Part shown: in pieces, positions 46,743-57,349 of the stretch | Layout of the letters: every line of letters starts with the position of its first letter | Position numbering within the stretch: the stretch's first letter is position 1 | NCBI RefSeq assembly: GCF_029784165.1 | Contig: NC_073696.1 | Coordinates: 266,692,760 to 266,756,759 of the forward strand | Direction of reading: 5' to 3' | Length of the DNA stretch: 64,000 nucleotides | From: Wyeomyia smithii | Taxonomy: Eukaryota; Arthropoda; Insecta; Diptera; Culicidae | Made by a program: the position numbers and the translations under genes | The notes under the pieces: model-generated | Told to the model about the DNA's origin: nothing | What the model saw: the letters and a program-made list of their open reading frames with translations, nothing else | Databases searched by the model: none

Positions 46743-48312
46743 TAGGGATGTGCGATACTTTATTGATGCCGCGGGTATCGATACTTTTCCTTCGATATAT
46801 CGAGTATTTGGCATCGATGCTTCAGCAAGCAATACTATCGGATATCGATATATTTTCATTTGATACTCGAAAAATATTGGAAGAAAATTCGCGTTGGCGG
46901 TGTTGCTGATATTTGCATGTGAAAACATAGGAAAGAAGGAAGGAAATATTCTTTTGTTATTACGCACATTATGACAATTACATGTGAGATTTCCGCAAAA
47001 ACCGCAGGCGCGAAACCCTTGAAAATCTCTTCTAACGCTCTCAACACCGTCAACGCGAATTCGTGAAATTTGTGCGACGACCAGCAAACAAAACAGCGCG
47101 ATTTTTGTATCTTTCTCAAAGCGTGGCTTTGAAGCATGCACACGTAAATTCGCTATCGATAAACTGAAAAGTTTACCACGCAAATTGTTTTTTTTTGTGA
47201 TAATGTTTTTTTTTCAATTTTTTCTACTTCTTACATGCCCGACGAGGATAGTTTTAGCACGATTCAGCGACTTCTTTACTTAGAAATCAGTGCCAACGGT
47301 GCTAGGAAAAAAATTTACTTTCGAGAAACCGGTTTTTCGCGATATGTTCCGAAACTAAACAATTTTATGAATATTTGAACAGAGTTTTAACAGTCATTGG
47401 TTCAAAGTTCATAAAATTACTTTCACAGGTCATCTTTATGGTTTTGGGTGTTATGGTGATATGCCCCCGAAATATTCCTTCCAGAACAGATCCTACCGGG
47501 GCTTTTAGTGGCCATAGAAACAATGAAATACAAATAATACATCCAAAATTTTCAGAACCACGATAATCGCTCTTTCGTTTTGATGTTGATAGTTGCCTTA
47601 ACGATGAGTGCTTTTTTTTTTCTAATATACAGTTTTCTCTAGCAGCGTATACAGTAGTGTGGATTTTCCCTGACTATCTGTGATACTTATCACTAGAATC
47701 GACAATCGGAAAATCGTCGAGAAAATGAATATTATTAAAATATGAATGATTGTCCCTAGGTTTTTCTTGTTGAAAATTTTTCATTTATATATCAATAAAT
47801 CTTTGGAGTGAGTCACAGCTACGATCCTTTCATCGTAGATAATCTCTGGACACTGTCGCGCCGGAAGGTTGGTGTTGTTGTTCGAACCAACAAGCAGCAT
47901 ATTTTTCAACTGCTGCGTTCGTGTTTTTATGTGAATCATGACCTTCACCAATCGCATGTTGTCTTCTAGTTGTTTTCCATCAACTCCCTAAAATTCAAGG
48001 AATTTACGTTTGATTGATTCCATTTTAAATAAATTTACTGTTTTATCTATCACCGTTGAAAATATATGATCCATTTGAAAATTTGGAAAATTGATTATGC
48101 TTATAAACAAACCGATGCAACTCTCTCACAAGCAAAACTGCCTGATTCTCGGTTTCGTTCGTTTTCTCGTTCTGCACTTCACCCGTTTCGATATTGCGAT
48201 AATGTTGAAATATCGATACTTTCATTGCGATATATTTGTTACTTGATATCGGATCGTTTCAATATATCGCGATACCAAATATCGATACCTTCGCTTCCGA
48301 TTCCCATCCCTA
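46743..48312. mobile_element. 1,570-bp hAT-type element inside the amylase exon
   Basis: The ends are TAGGGATGTGCG at the left and TAGGGATGGGAATCGG read inward from the right, with perfect 8-bp duplications outside. Both terminal 250 bp are crowded with ATCGATA/TATCGAT motifs (for example 46775-46850 and 48180-48290), a subterminal-repeat pattern typical of hAT elements. The centre (47190-48050) is AT-rich and contains a decayed arm of the 43.07-kb foldback element at about 47573-47640. No transposase is recognised, so it is non-autonomous. Confidence 0.92.
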
Positions 48313-48320
48313 CTGGACAT
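48313..48320. repeat. Right 8-bp target duplication in amylase
   Basis: CTGGACAT, partner of 46735-46742. Confidence 0.95.
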
Positions 48321-48680
48321 ATCCAGACCAGACCAGAGGACCAGAGCGTGTGGTCAACTCATACGATATCGGTTGATACCGTTCCCACCAGGGCCGGTTG
48401 TTCTCACTGGACGGTGGAGAAACGATTACATTCTCGTTTACCGGCGACAGCTGAACACCTCCGAATCCTCTCGGGCCCAGAAAACGTTCACAATCCAGCG
48501 CAATATCCGCCCACTTCCATTCAAACAGATGCACTATCGTACTGTGACCGGTCCAAAAGTGTGGATCGTGCTGACCGCGAACGCCACCAAACAGCACCAG
48601 GATCGCCACCAGGGTGACTACGAATACTTGCTTCATGCTTGCTACCGAATTGGATTTTAAATGCGACTACCGCAGGGGTC

Positions 48681-48686
48681 TTTATA
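48681..48686 (-). promoter_or_regulatory. TATA box of the amylase gene
   Basis: TATAAA followed by GACCCC on the minus strand, about 45 bp before the ATG at 48636. This implies a very short 5' untranslated region, as is usual for insect digestive enzyme genes. Confidence 0.7.
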
Positions 48687-48699
48687 GCTTTACGGTTGT

Positions 48700-49787
48700 C
48701 GGACGATTCTTTAAAAATAGCCAATTTCTTACATACGATTAGCCAACCGATATTAGTTTACGGCGCCTTCGAAACAAATCTTATCGATATTTTGCAGAAT
48801 TTAAATTGCTGATTATTCTGAATAATCCAATTGACAGGTGGGCAGTGGGCAGCAACGGTTTAAGCAGCAACGATGAAATCATATTGAACTGATAGAGAAA
48901 AAAATGTTTTGAATTGGATTTGGATTTGATTTGAATTAATTCAGAGATGGGGTATGAGATTAAAATGGATTTATGTTGGTTATGGTTTGCATTTGCATTC
49001 AATTAGGAATAGTTTTGAATCATTGAATTTTAATTTAATTTGGACTGGATCTTTATGATTTTTGATTTATTAAAACCTTCACCATTCCATCGTTCACAGG
49101 TTCTTATAAACCTTTTTGTTTCTGTGTTCTAACCTCAGTCACCCTATTTCGCATGCATTACCTCCTTCGAACCGCTCTAACCTTCACACGGATGCAAAAC
49201 CCGAGAGCTAAACGAGCAAATAATTGCATATTTGAATCCAATCCTGACAGAGGTCCCCCATCGCTCCAGCGCGATCCTTTGCGATGTGAATTCGATTCCA
49301 ATATTGGGAAGAGCACAGCACAGAGCCAAGGGCGATGACGCTGGACGTATCATCAAATATGTAGCTGTTCATTTGTTCGGTCCTTGGAGCCGGGTTCGAT
49401 AGGTACCAGTTGTTCCGTTTACGTTGCACACATGAATTTGGCTGTTGTGTCAAAATAAATTGACTAAAGTGTATATCCGCTACGTTAGCCCTACTGTTGC
49501 CGCTGTGGTGCCATGATACGAAACCAAAAATCGGTGCGAACAGGATGAATCGGATATGATTGAATTGATGCCGGACAGTTTATACTGATGTACGGAAAAA
49601 TGATGAATATTTAATGGTCCAGATGATTGTTTGGAGGTTTTTTGATTTACGGTTTATGATGTTAAATTAAAACAGCTTAATTGGTTTTGTTCGAAATCGG
49701 ACCGAGGAAGAATGCGACGACAGATTGACCGCGAGTTGCAGTGTTTAATCGACTGTGGTGTCAGTTGTGAATTATTGATCGTGCTGG
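48700..49787. other. Intergenic region between amylase and Ly6-like gene
   Basis: No gene or clear repeat. 48900-49020 is a GATTTGGATTT-like stretch resembling the AATCC minisatellite in reverse. Confidence 0.45.
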
Positions 49788-49793
49788 TTTATT
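49788..49793 (-). terminator. Polyadenylation signal of the Ly6-like gene
   Basis: AATAAA on the minus strand, about 42 bp after the stop codon. Confidence 0.55.
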
Positions 49794-49834
49794 GGATCGG
49801 ATTTGGTCAAAGTTTGTCAGTAGATTTTTGTAAT

Positions 49835-50278
49835 TCATAATTTCACAATTAACGCAAACAAAACAAAAACAACAATTGTGAAAGCAAAACCAGGTTTTGC
49901 AGCCGCATTTTCCTGTTGTTCGTGATTGCAATCATCCTCCAGACAGGTGTGGCAAGTTTTGGCTTTCGGCATGGCTTTACAAACATCTAAATTCGTATAT
50001 ATACAGCCTTTCAAAAGAGCCGAGGAGTCATCTAGTCGTATCTTCAAACAATGATAGCCAGTATTTCTGTTCGGTTCCTCCAAAAAATTATTAAACTCCT
50101 TCAGATGATTAAACATGTATTCAGCGAGAAATTTGGTACAGACTGCCTGAGACCCATTGCTGTCGCATTCGTTAACCTCTTGAGACTGTGTTCCACAAAC
50201 CATACACTTAACACTCCATGCAGTACGAGCCAAAAAACCTAGCAGCAAGGTCCACATTAACAGCCAATATAGTCGCAT
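49835..50278 (-). CDS. Ly6/uPAR-superfamily GPI-anchored protein, 147 aa
   Basis: Intact single-exon frame with ATG at 50278. Residues 1-22 form a signal peptide (RLYWLLMWTLLLGFLARTAW). The mature part has ten cysteines (25, 28, 38, 47, 77, 92, 100, 109, 112, 117), beginning with CMVC and ending with CLEDDCN, the C-x4-CN signature of three-finger Ly6 domains. After a small-residue stretch (ENAAAKPG, 123-130) a hydrophobic tail (FAFTIVVFVLFALIVKL) ends the protein, as expected for GPI anchoring. The likely location is the outer face of the plasma membrane. The ligand or role is unknown; insect relatives act in septate junctions, neuronal excitability and epithelia. An AATAAA follows the stop. 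Confidence 0.88.
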   Translation of the reverse strand: MRLYWLLMWTLLLGFLARTAWSVKCMVCGTQSQEVNECDSNGSQAVCTKFLAEYMFNHLKEFNNFLEEPNRNTGYHCLKIRLDDSSALLKGCIYTNLDVCKAMPKAKTCHTCLEDDCNHEQQENAAAKPGFAFTIVVFVLFALIVKL

Positions 50279-50284
50279 GATTTT

Positions 50285-50640
50285 CGTTCCGCTTCCTACC
50301 TAGCTGTTTACTAACACTTTTTGGAACAACGAATGGATGCTTTTGCTAAAAGTCAATGTTGGATATGTAGACTTTGCAGAAGGCCAAAGCACTCAGCATG
50401 ATTAAATTATTTTAGCAATTTTTTCAATTCCGAAAGAGGTTATCACATCATTGATTGTAATCGGAAACGCCAAATTTGAACATCGAAATATTAGAATGTA
50501 AAACACTATATTTCTACAAAAGTTTAGTTGATAAATGAACGAAAATTGTTTTACATTAATTTTCGTAAACAATCCGTCATTGCTGTCTAGTAAAAATCGG
50601 ATTAAAAAAGCTTTTCGATATTTGCAAATATGTTTAATCT
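50285..50640. other. Upstream region of the Ly6-like gene
   Basis: AT-rich, no repeat or further exon recognised. No TATA box is obvious near 50300-50340. Confidence 0.4.
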
Positions 50641-50649
50641 TTGACTTAC

Positions 50650-51160
50650 TTACTTTACTTCATTTTTTTTATACTCCAGTTTGCCACCAAAAGTTGAACG
50701 CAAGATCCTACACTCAAAAATACCAAGATCTCGTCGATTGAACTCTCTCAGTGTCCACGCTATATGGCCATTAAGGGCCACCGGCAGAATCAGTGTTTAA
50801 TAGAGTGCTAGCTTTGTACAGGTTCGCATGCTGAGTGGCCTTAGCTTGTTACGCAATCGATAGAAGGTCCTGCCTGTGGTCGCTATCCGTACCTTTAGCG
50901 CACCTCATTTTCAGAAACCAGTAGTGTAATAAATTCGTCGACTACTTCATATGATTCCCCATCCATTACTCTAGCAACACCAACGTCCAACGGGCTGCCA
51001 CCGCTTTGAGAGGTCCAAAGACCTCTTCCACCGCTCTACCAATAACATCGATACCGTTCTCTGCACGTCAGCCCTCCGTATAGCACCTTCCAAAGCAATG
51101 TTAAACAATAATTTTGACAGCTCGTCATCCTGCTTCAAACCAAGTAACAGGTTTGTTTCA
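50650..51160 (-). pseudogene. RTE-clade LINE reverse transcriptase, C-terminal relic
   Basis: On the minus strand: LLGLKQDDELSKLLFNIALE (about 51158-51100), GALKVRIATTGRTFYRLRNK (about 50905-50850), then TKLALY and TLILPVALNGHIAWTLREF, and RRDLGIFECRILRSTFGGKL to about 50680. The segment with the ADD active-site residues is deleted between about 51060 and 50990, and stops occur. It belongs to the same clade as the relic at 16.3-17.0 kb. Confidence 0.82.
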
Positions 51161-51239
51161 TTTAGGATTCGGCCTCATACAATGTCCGATTTATCCATGA
51201 GGAAATAACGTACAAAATACAAGAGAAAAATACAAGAAA

Positions 51240-51545
51240 GATTATTTGTTTGCTAATCTGATGAATTTTCGAACTTTTCGTCAAATACCTCTCACCCATT
51301 TCTGCACAGTGGCCATTTTTCCCACCACTCCGCCATATCAGATGTTGTTTTGATTGATTTGCCACACTTCTCCAATCTACGCTTGACTATTGCTCAATAT
51401 CTTTCGATGGGACGAAACAGTGGGCCGATTTGGTGGATTAATTCTTTTTTAGATGACATCAACATTATTCTGCTTGTACCATTCCAATACATACCGGGTG
51501 TAGTGGCAGTTAACTAGATTGGGCCAGAACATCACGGGGCCTTCG
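51240..51545 (-). pseudogene. Mariner transposase C-terminal relic
   Basis: The minus strand reads GPVMFWPNLVNCHYTRYVLE (about 51540-51482), WYKQNNVDVI, a stop, INPPNRPTV, then after a frame change RPIERY, a stop, AIVKRRLEKCGKSIKTT (about 51395-51345) and EVFDEKFEN. In mariners the first motif reads FWPDL, with Asp as second catalytic residue; here it is Asn. The N-terminal half is absent. Confidence 0.8.
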
Positions 51546-51559
51546 TGTGACTGTGATGA

Positions 51560-52430
51560 GCATGAGCTCGAGCTTGACGACTGCACATTTCGTAGTTGCT
51601 CCACCGTGATCGATCTGAGCTAGTGAAGTTGCACAAGGAACCACGTGTATGGCTACTTGCGATTAGTTTGCCATCTTCAGTGATAACAATTCAGTAGCTG
51701 CCGCTTTGTATGGATCGATAACGGGGCCGGCCACGTCCTTACGATCGTTAGGGTAGGGAAGGATATTGTATTGAAGGAGATGTGACAGTCGTTGTTGTCG
51801 GAAACCAAGTTTACCTCTGCATTTCCACGACTGCGACGGAAAGGAAGGGTTATGTCACCGTGGTAAGTGACTGAGTCGGACAGTGTTGCGCACGAAGTTA
51901 ACTTATTGCGAAGACGAACGATGAGTACTAGACTCCGCGGGTCTGTACGAGCGACGCGCGCGTATGCAATTTACCACCTGATGTTTCCAAGTGGTTATAT
52001 ATTTACCTATTACTATTCCTGGGTACCCTCGAAAAATGCATTTCGGCAGGCATTAATTTGACAGGTATACGTGCAATTATAAAAGCAACGGAAACGATCT
52101 TCGGCTGAACGGTCAGACCAAATTTATCTCTGCATCTCTGCGAATGTGGTGGAAAGAAAGGTTTGTGTTCACCGTGGGAATTGACGGAACCAGACAATGT
52201 TGCGCGCGAAGCTCGCTTAATACAAAACCGAACGAGCGATAGGTATTATTTCTTGCCAAGGACCGCGATCCTATGCATACGTCGCGCGCGCGAAAAAGGA
52301 TCTGCTACTCGTAGCATCCAACAATATGTATATTACCAATCCCGAGTTCCTTCGGGAATCAAACGCACTTTTACCGACGCGGTTCTTTCGCGTTTTCATA
52401 AACAAGATATTCATCGACCGAACGAAATCT
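51560..52430 (+). repeat. Dispersed repeat with an internal degenerate tandem duplication
   Basis: 51560-51860 matches 40560-40870. In addition 51805-52030 (TTTACCTCTGCAT, CACCGTGG, GTGTTGCGCACGAAG, 'gacgcgcgcg', 'gtaccctcgaaaa') is echoed at 52115-52380 (TTTATCTCTGCAT, CACCGTGG, ATGTTGCGCGCGAAG, 'gtcgcgcgcg', 'agttccttcggga'), an offset of about 310 bp. Open frames here are not conserved between units. Confidence 0.6.
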
Positions 52431-52439
52431 TCGACTAAA

Positions 52440-53919
52440 CGGCCACAGATAAATCTGGATATACCTCGCGAAACCACTACATTCCGGAAACATTTTAATG
52501 AGCCTGAAACGCGTTTAAACTGAAGCATTATGCACTACCGCTCTCACACTCTGGGACACGACATGTCACGCCGATTCTATCTTAGTTATCAGTGTAAGTG
52601 TTACCTACTAAATAAAAAAACAAATGGCAAAATTTCATTCATCCAAAGCCTTAAAAATTAAAAAAAAACTCCAAGCGAACATATTGGTCAGAACATAGTT
52701 TTAGGTTTGTTGACAAAATGCCGAACTAGTCATTATTGGGGCATAATATATAAAACCACTGTTCAAAAGCTAGAAAAATCGAAAAATTGAAGCATAAGAT
52801 ATCTACTATCATAAGCACACCAAAGCTCCAAGCTTTTACGAAACAGTCCTTTGATAACAAAGCCCTATCTTGAGCCCGACCGCGCACAACCGTGTCAACT
52901 GACGAGTTCCAAGCGAGATCCATTCTGACGTGAATCACATCCCCACAAAATCAATGGACGCTCCTACTCGGCCAAAAGTCCACCATAAGATATGTTCAGT
53001 CATCCAGGCACTACGTGGCGAAGCCGCCACACTCGTCCCGGAAATCCGTATTCAAGCAAACCCCATTCGGATTGGAGACGCGACCACGCCGAAGTACTAC
53101 GCACAAATCCGCCGTTAAACAGCATCCACTTAACCTACACAGCCCACCTGATCCACCATCGTGTACTTATCCAAACTCAAGTAACCGCTCAGGATACACG
53201 GTGCTCTTCTTTGTCTATTTTCCCCCATAAAGTAGGTACCCGCTTCGCATTTCTAGCCCATTTATAAATTCATCATTTCCACCCTTGTTTGATCTATCAC
53301 TATTACAAAGTTAACAGAAACTTAAGCCCAGCGAGTCGGTGGCCGACTTGCACGCGTGTTGCTATGGTACTTTCTTTGTTTCCCCCACACTAAAACAACA
53401 CCTGGCTCAAATTCCATTTTAGAGAGCGACTCCGATGTCTACCCTCACGAATCATAAGTTGGCCCAAACAGTACTAGATACATTTGTTGTAAAACTATTG
53501 ATTATTTAACCTTATTCAGCTATAAGTTGGAAACAGTAGTGAAATATACACGCTCCTGGATGCATCCCCGCAACAAGAATACTCTCCAAAACTACAATAT
53601 TTTGTCCCTGGCATACACAGCATTAACCAGTTGTTGGACATAAGTGAAGCATGTTCACAAGGCTCTATTAAGCCCCCGGAAATTCAAATTTCTGCATATC
53701 CTCACTCCCAAAGTAACGGCCCCGATGTAACCTGTGCGATGCAGATTCGCACTAGCCACTATTATAACTCTCCTTGCGTCTCCGTCTTTTGTTTAATGTA
53801 TAAAACAGATTCGCAAGTGATCATTAAATTAACAATTGATTATATTAGTATTGATTTCAAATTGATCACTGCGATAAACAAAACTTGGGGAAGAGGAATG
53901 GGCCAAAATTGATAATATC
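52440..53919. other. Region without a recognised gene
   Basis: 52660-52800 contains words similar to 43290-43330 ('atgccgaactagtcattatt...aaagc'). 52960-53110 has an open frame with VIQALRGEAATLVPEIRIQA-like sequence that I cannot assign. No reliable gene. Confidence 0.35.
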
Positions 53920-53927
53920 ATCATCAT

Positions 53928-54749
53928 TAGGGACAGTGGTAAATCGCGGTTTCGCGGAAGCCGCGAATTCCGCGAAATCCTGCGTCGGCCGCGAAATTTA
54001 CAAGAACCCGCGAAATGCCGCGAAAGTAATGAAAAATAGCAGCATTCTATGTCAATCTTGAAACATTTTTCGAAACCTGCGAATTTTCTGAAAACCAGCG
54101 ACACGGACAAAGCTGAAGAATAATGGGCACCTCGAGGGCAACTTTTCCTACGCAACCAATAAAATGAAACAGTACTTCTGCTCTCTTACAACGCGATTTT
54201 GTCAACCTGGAACTGTCTCCGGTTGCTAGATCCTCTTCGAGCAAATATTTTGGCGATTGATAGAATTCCAGAGTGTGCAGCCAAAATCGAAGTTGCTAAA
54301 TGACCTAAGTACCTACTAGTAAGCAATTTTAAAATACCTGACAGTGAGATCGGTACGGTATTATAATTTTTGTAGGTGTTCGGATCACGGACGTTTTCCT
54401 GAGCGCTTTCCGGTTAGCAAATTATATTTATCAATTCCTGGAAACTCGGAAAATACGAAAGGCAGCGTGAGCCAAAACTACGTGCCTATCGACACCAAAA
54501 TATAACTGAACACAATTTGACACAGTATGTACTTATAGTCAGTGATGCAAAGAAATTATGAATCGTACGGTTCAATTACCGTATGTTAAATTAAATAAAA
54601 CAGTTGTTTCTTATTGTTACGAAAAATTTTACTTTATTTAGTATTTTGTGTAAAAATAGTTGCCGCGAAATTACCGCGAATTTTGAATATTTTTTATTTT
54701 GCCACCCGCGAAATTTCAACTTTTTTGCCGCGAATTACCACTGTCTCTA
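53928..54749. mobile_element. 822-bp hAT-type miniature element
   Basis: The ends are TAGGGACAGTGGTAAATCGCGG and, read inward from the right, TAGAGACAGTGGTAATTCGC. The flanking 8-mers ATCATCAT (53920-53927 and 54750-54757) are identical, although they lie in a short ATC-rich tract. Both subterminal regions are filled with CCGCGAAA/TTTCGCGG words (53955-54025 and 54660-54735). No transposase. Confidence 0.85.
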
Positions 54750-54757
54750 ATCATCAT

Positions 54758-56700
54758 ATTCGACCCATCATAACTCTGCAACTATTGCACTAGCAACGAG
54801 ATACTCAAAAAAGAAAATAAATTTCCAAACACTTCAGATCAGTTGAATCAGATCAGAATTTTCCTGCGAAAAGCATTGCTTCAGAAAGTCGTTTGAAAAC
54901 AATTTCTATCCGCCTAGGTACACCAAACTGATGATGGCTGGAGAGGCACAGTGGGTGATTAGTCCAAATCATCGAATTTCAGCAAAAAAAAATTTCTACG
55001 CGGCGCAATGGACTTTTCCTGTTAATCTAATTATGATTAACTAGTAATTATTACCGTGTTTGTGGGGAAAGAAATTCTCCATCAGCGACTCGCACAAATT
55101 TTCAATTGCATCAAACGCATGTTTACATTCACCAATCAATCAACCAGAAATGCCAGATATCTTCGAAATACGTCTGCAACCGCTCGAAAAAACGGAAAAA
55201 TCTGCTCGAAAACTGAAATCTATCCATGATTTGAACCAATTTGACCCGCGCAGGCAATTCTGCAAAAACCTGCACACAATTTGAGAAAGACTCTGAGAAA
55301 GATCCGCAGAAACCATGAAAAATCTGCAAACATCCGCGAATCAACAAAAATCTGCACACGGAATAAATTTTGGAAGGTAATCAAGAAAAAGTTTTGCAGA
55401 CAAATCCAATATGGGTATAATCAACTCACATCTTGGTATTGTTAGTTTTTCATGTTGCTCGAAAGGAATTTTGCTGCTAGTTTTTCATGTTGCTCGAAAG
55501 GAATTTTGCCGCCAAATCAGAGGTGCCAAAACTGCAGCTTTATCAATTTATTCCCCACCCTACATGCAAAACATTACATCACCAACACTAATACTAATAC
55601 TTATCCTTATTCTCCTCGTCAGGAGAGCCATGTTGCGAGCAGTGTCGTACGCGGGGAGTTTTAACATCGACACCAGCACTAACACCAACACTACATTATC
55701 ATGAGGCTGCGAAGCGAATTTTATCTAATATTCAAATGGAGGTTTCATTTGCACTTATAGGCATGCCTTCACTTTTTACCGACAGATTAAAAATTAAAAT
55801 AACTAACTCGCACTTAACTCCAACCACTTTACTTCCCGAAAACAATGCAAATTATATAATTTTCGCGAGCCGGAATTTCCAAACCTGTGCAACTAAGCAG
55901 TGTTGCCGGATCCCCTCGGGCCTTCGTGTGTCTGTGATGAACGGCAAAACTATCTCCTAAAGACACTTCTCCTTGTAAACTTGTCTTTCATGGTTGCTAC
56001 AGTAATGAAAACGTTTGTCTTTTTTCCACAGCTGCAGATAGCTTGCCAAATCATCAACTTGCGAGCCAATTTATCCCCGAAAACAAATTTGAACCTACCT
56101 GGAGCATTCCTCTTACAGTTAGCAAGGTTAAATTTTCTGCCCGGGATTTATCCCAGCGTCGCAAAGCGAGCGAGAAGCAAAACCTTTCTCCTCCTTTGTG
56201 CTTGAGAGCGAGACATATGCTACGTTTCTCAAGCCTTTCGCACACACGATTTCGAGATATTCTTTCTTCTTCATGCATTCCACTGAGTATCCAGCAAGCA
56301 CGCACCGACACGCAAAAATTTTTTTGTATTGCTACCCAGCGACTGTAAAAGAGTACGTGAGATCCTGCTAGCGAGTAGAAGTACTCGACTAAAATTGCTC
56401 GACTAGGAGGAGTGCTTGAAAAATTGTGCTCGAAAACGAAAATGCTGTCTTCATTTACCCGGTTTCGTTTCGCACACCGACAGCCGAACGTGGGGGATGA
56501 ATCTGCAAAGTATCGTATACTGGAACGTGTAGGGTACCGGACTGATTTGGTAAATTTTCTATAGCAGTCTAACTTAAAATATTTTTTTGTCCCTTTGCAA
56601 CTATCGTAATGCATCTTGAAGTAGTTGGCTGGTTGTGCTCGCGAGAAGGGCCAGCGCGAGTATAGGAGTAGGCGCGCGTGTGTGCATATCTCGGGAGCGA
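54758..56700. other. Non-coding region with small repeats
   Basis: A 34-bp direct repeat lies at about 55441-55475 and 55477-55510 (TTTTTCATGTTGCTCGAAAG). A CGAGCGAG-type repeat at 56155-56420 is shared with 44110-44340. The 218-codon minus-strand frame at 56054-56710 overlaps this repeat and has no recognisable domain. Confidence 0.4.
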
Positions 56701-56781
56701 ATGCGAGCAAAGAAGAGAGAGAACGAGAAATAGCTTGAATGGAGAATACTCCAGTGTGTGAAATCGGCAGCTACAAGAACC

Positions 56782-57309
56782 TCACTTGAAGTGTTGCGTG
56801 CTGTTTATTAGTGAGACAAGCAACACTGATTTATCCACAGTCCATTTGACGTATGTTTGATCGTCCATCAAAACACAGCCATTGTACCCCGTCAGGACTT
56901 GCCTGTATAGCTTGCTGGCTCGAGTTTTGGCAACCAGGTTCTGTTTCAGCGTCCGATAGATACGACCGTAATCCTTCACGCATACAGATTCGACGAACTG
57001 TACTATGTGCTGCATTAAACCTTTTCGTCGAAACATGGAGGGAGACCCTAGGATTATTATTATGACCTTCGCTCGTTTGGTTTGTTTAACACGATCCACC
57101 GTCAAAGTGTCCCGGTAACGTTTGAGTACGATAATCACAGTCGATTTCGCTAGTTTGAGAGCCTTTTCAATCATTCCTCCTGACCATGTTGGGTTTTCCA
57201 ACAAAAAAAAATGCTCGTCTCTCGCGTTCCATCTTGGATAATTTTTCAACGCGTGTACCAAACAAACCTTCCAAATCAAAACGCTGTCATTAGTTTCTCG
57301 GTACGACAA
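56782..57309 (-). pseudogene. Mariner transposase N-terminal half relic
   Basis: The minus-strand frame begins MSYRETNDSVLIWKVCLVHA, the usual start of mosquito D37E-type mariners. It has a helix-turn-helix-like AKSTVIIVLKRYRDTLTVDR, a diverged linker, then LVAKTRASKLYRQVL and the first catalytic Asp in VLMDDQTYVKWTVDKSVLL. The end is frame-mixed and the C-terminal half is missing. The open frame has no stop over 175 codons, but it lacks part of the second DNA-binding helix region and two of three catalytic residues. Confidence 0.82.
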
Positions 57310-57349
57310 CTAGAGGCGCTGCAGTACATGAAAGGAAACGGCCAAATAC

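Larger units (their letters stand above)
45485..48636 (-). pseudogene. Alpha-amylase pseudogene interrupted by a hAT-type element
   Basis: This is a secreted glycoside hydrolase family 13 alpha-amylase, which cleaves internal alpha-1,4 bonds of starch. The N-terminus (ATG at 48636) has a signal peptide MKQVFVVTLVAILVLFGG, then HLFEWKWADIALDCERFLGP and RPWWERYQPISYELTTRSG. The body (46742-45555) has GFRVDAAKHM, QEVIDNG and VDNHDNQRHD, so the nucleophile Asp, acid Glu and third Asp are all kept. A 58-bp intron with donor GTAAGA (45554) and acceptor TTTTAG (45497) leads to a four-codon last exon ending in TAA at 45485. Lesions: a 1,570-bp insert at 46743-48312, a one-base frame difference between the two halves, TAG at 45806-45804 in place of a tryptophan, and Val for the conserved Asp in the DVVINH-type motif (here VIIINH). 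Confidence 0.93.

Noticed and set aside
52960..53110. Possible retroelement gag fragment (VIQALRGEAATLVPEI)
   Set aside because: Too short and unsupported by neighbouring protease or RT sequence.
56054..56710. 218-codon open frame on the minus strand
   Set aside because: No domain, signal or plausible start context. It overlaps a CGAGCGAG-type dispersed repeat shared with 44.1 kb, and its composition (Arg/Ser/Cys-rich) looks like translated repeat.
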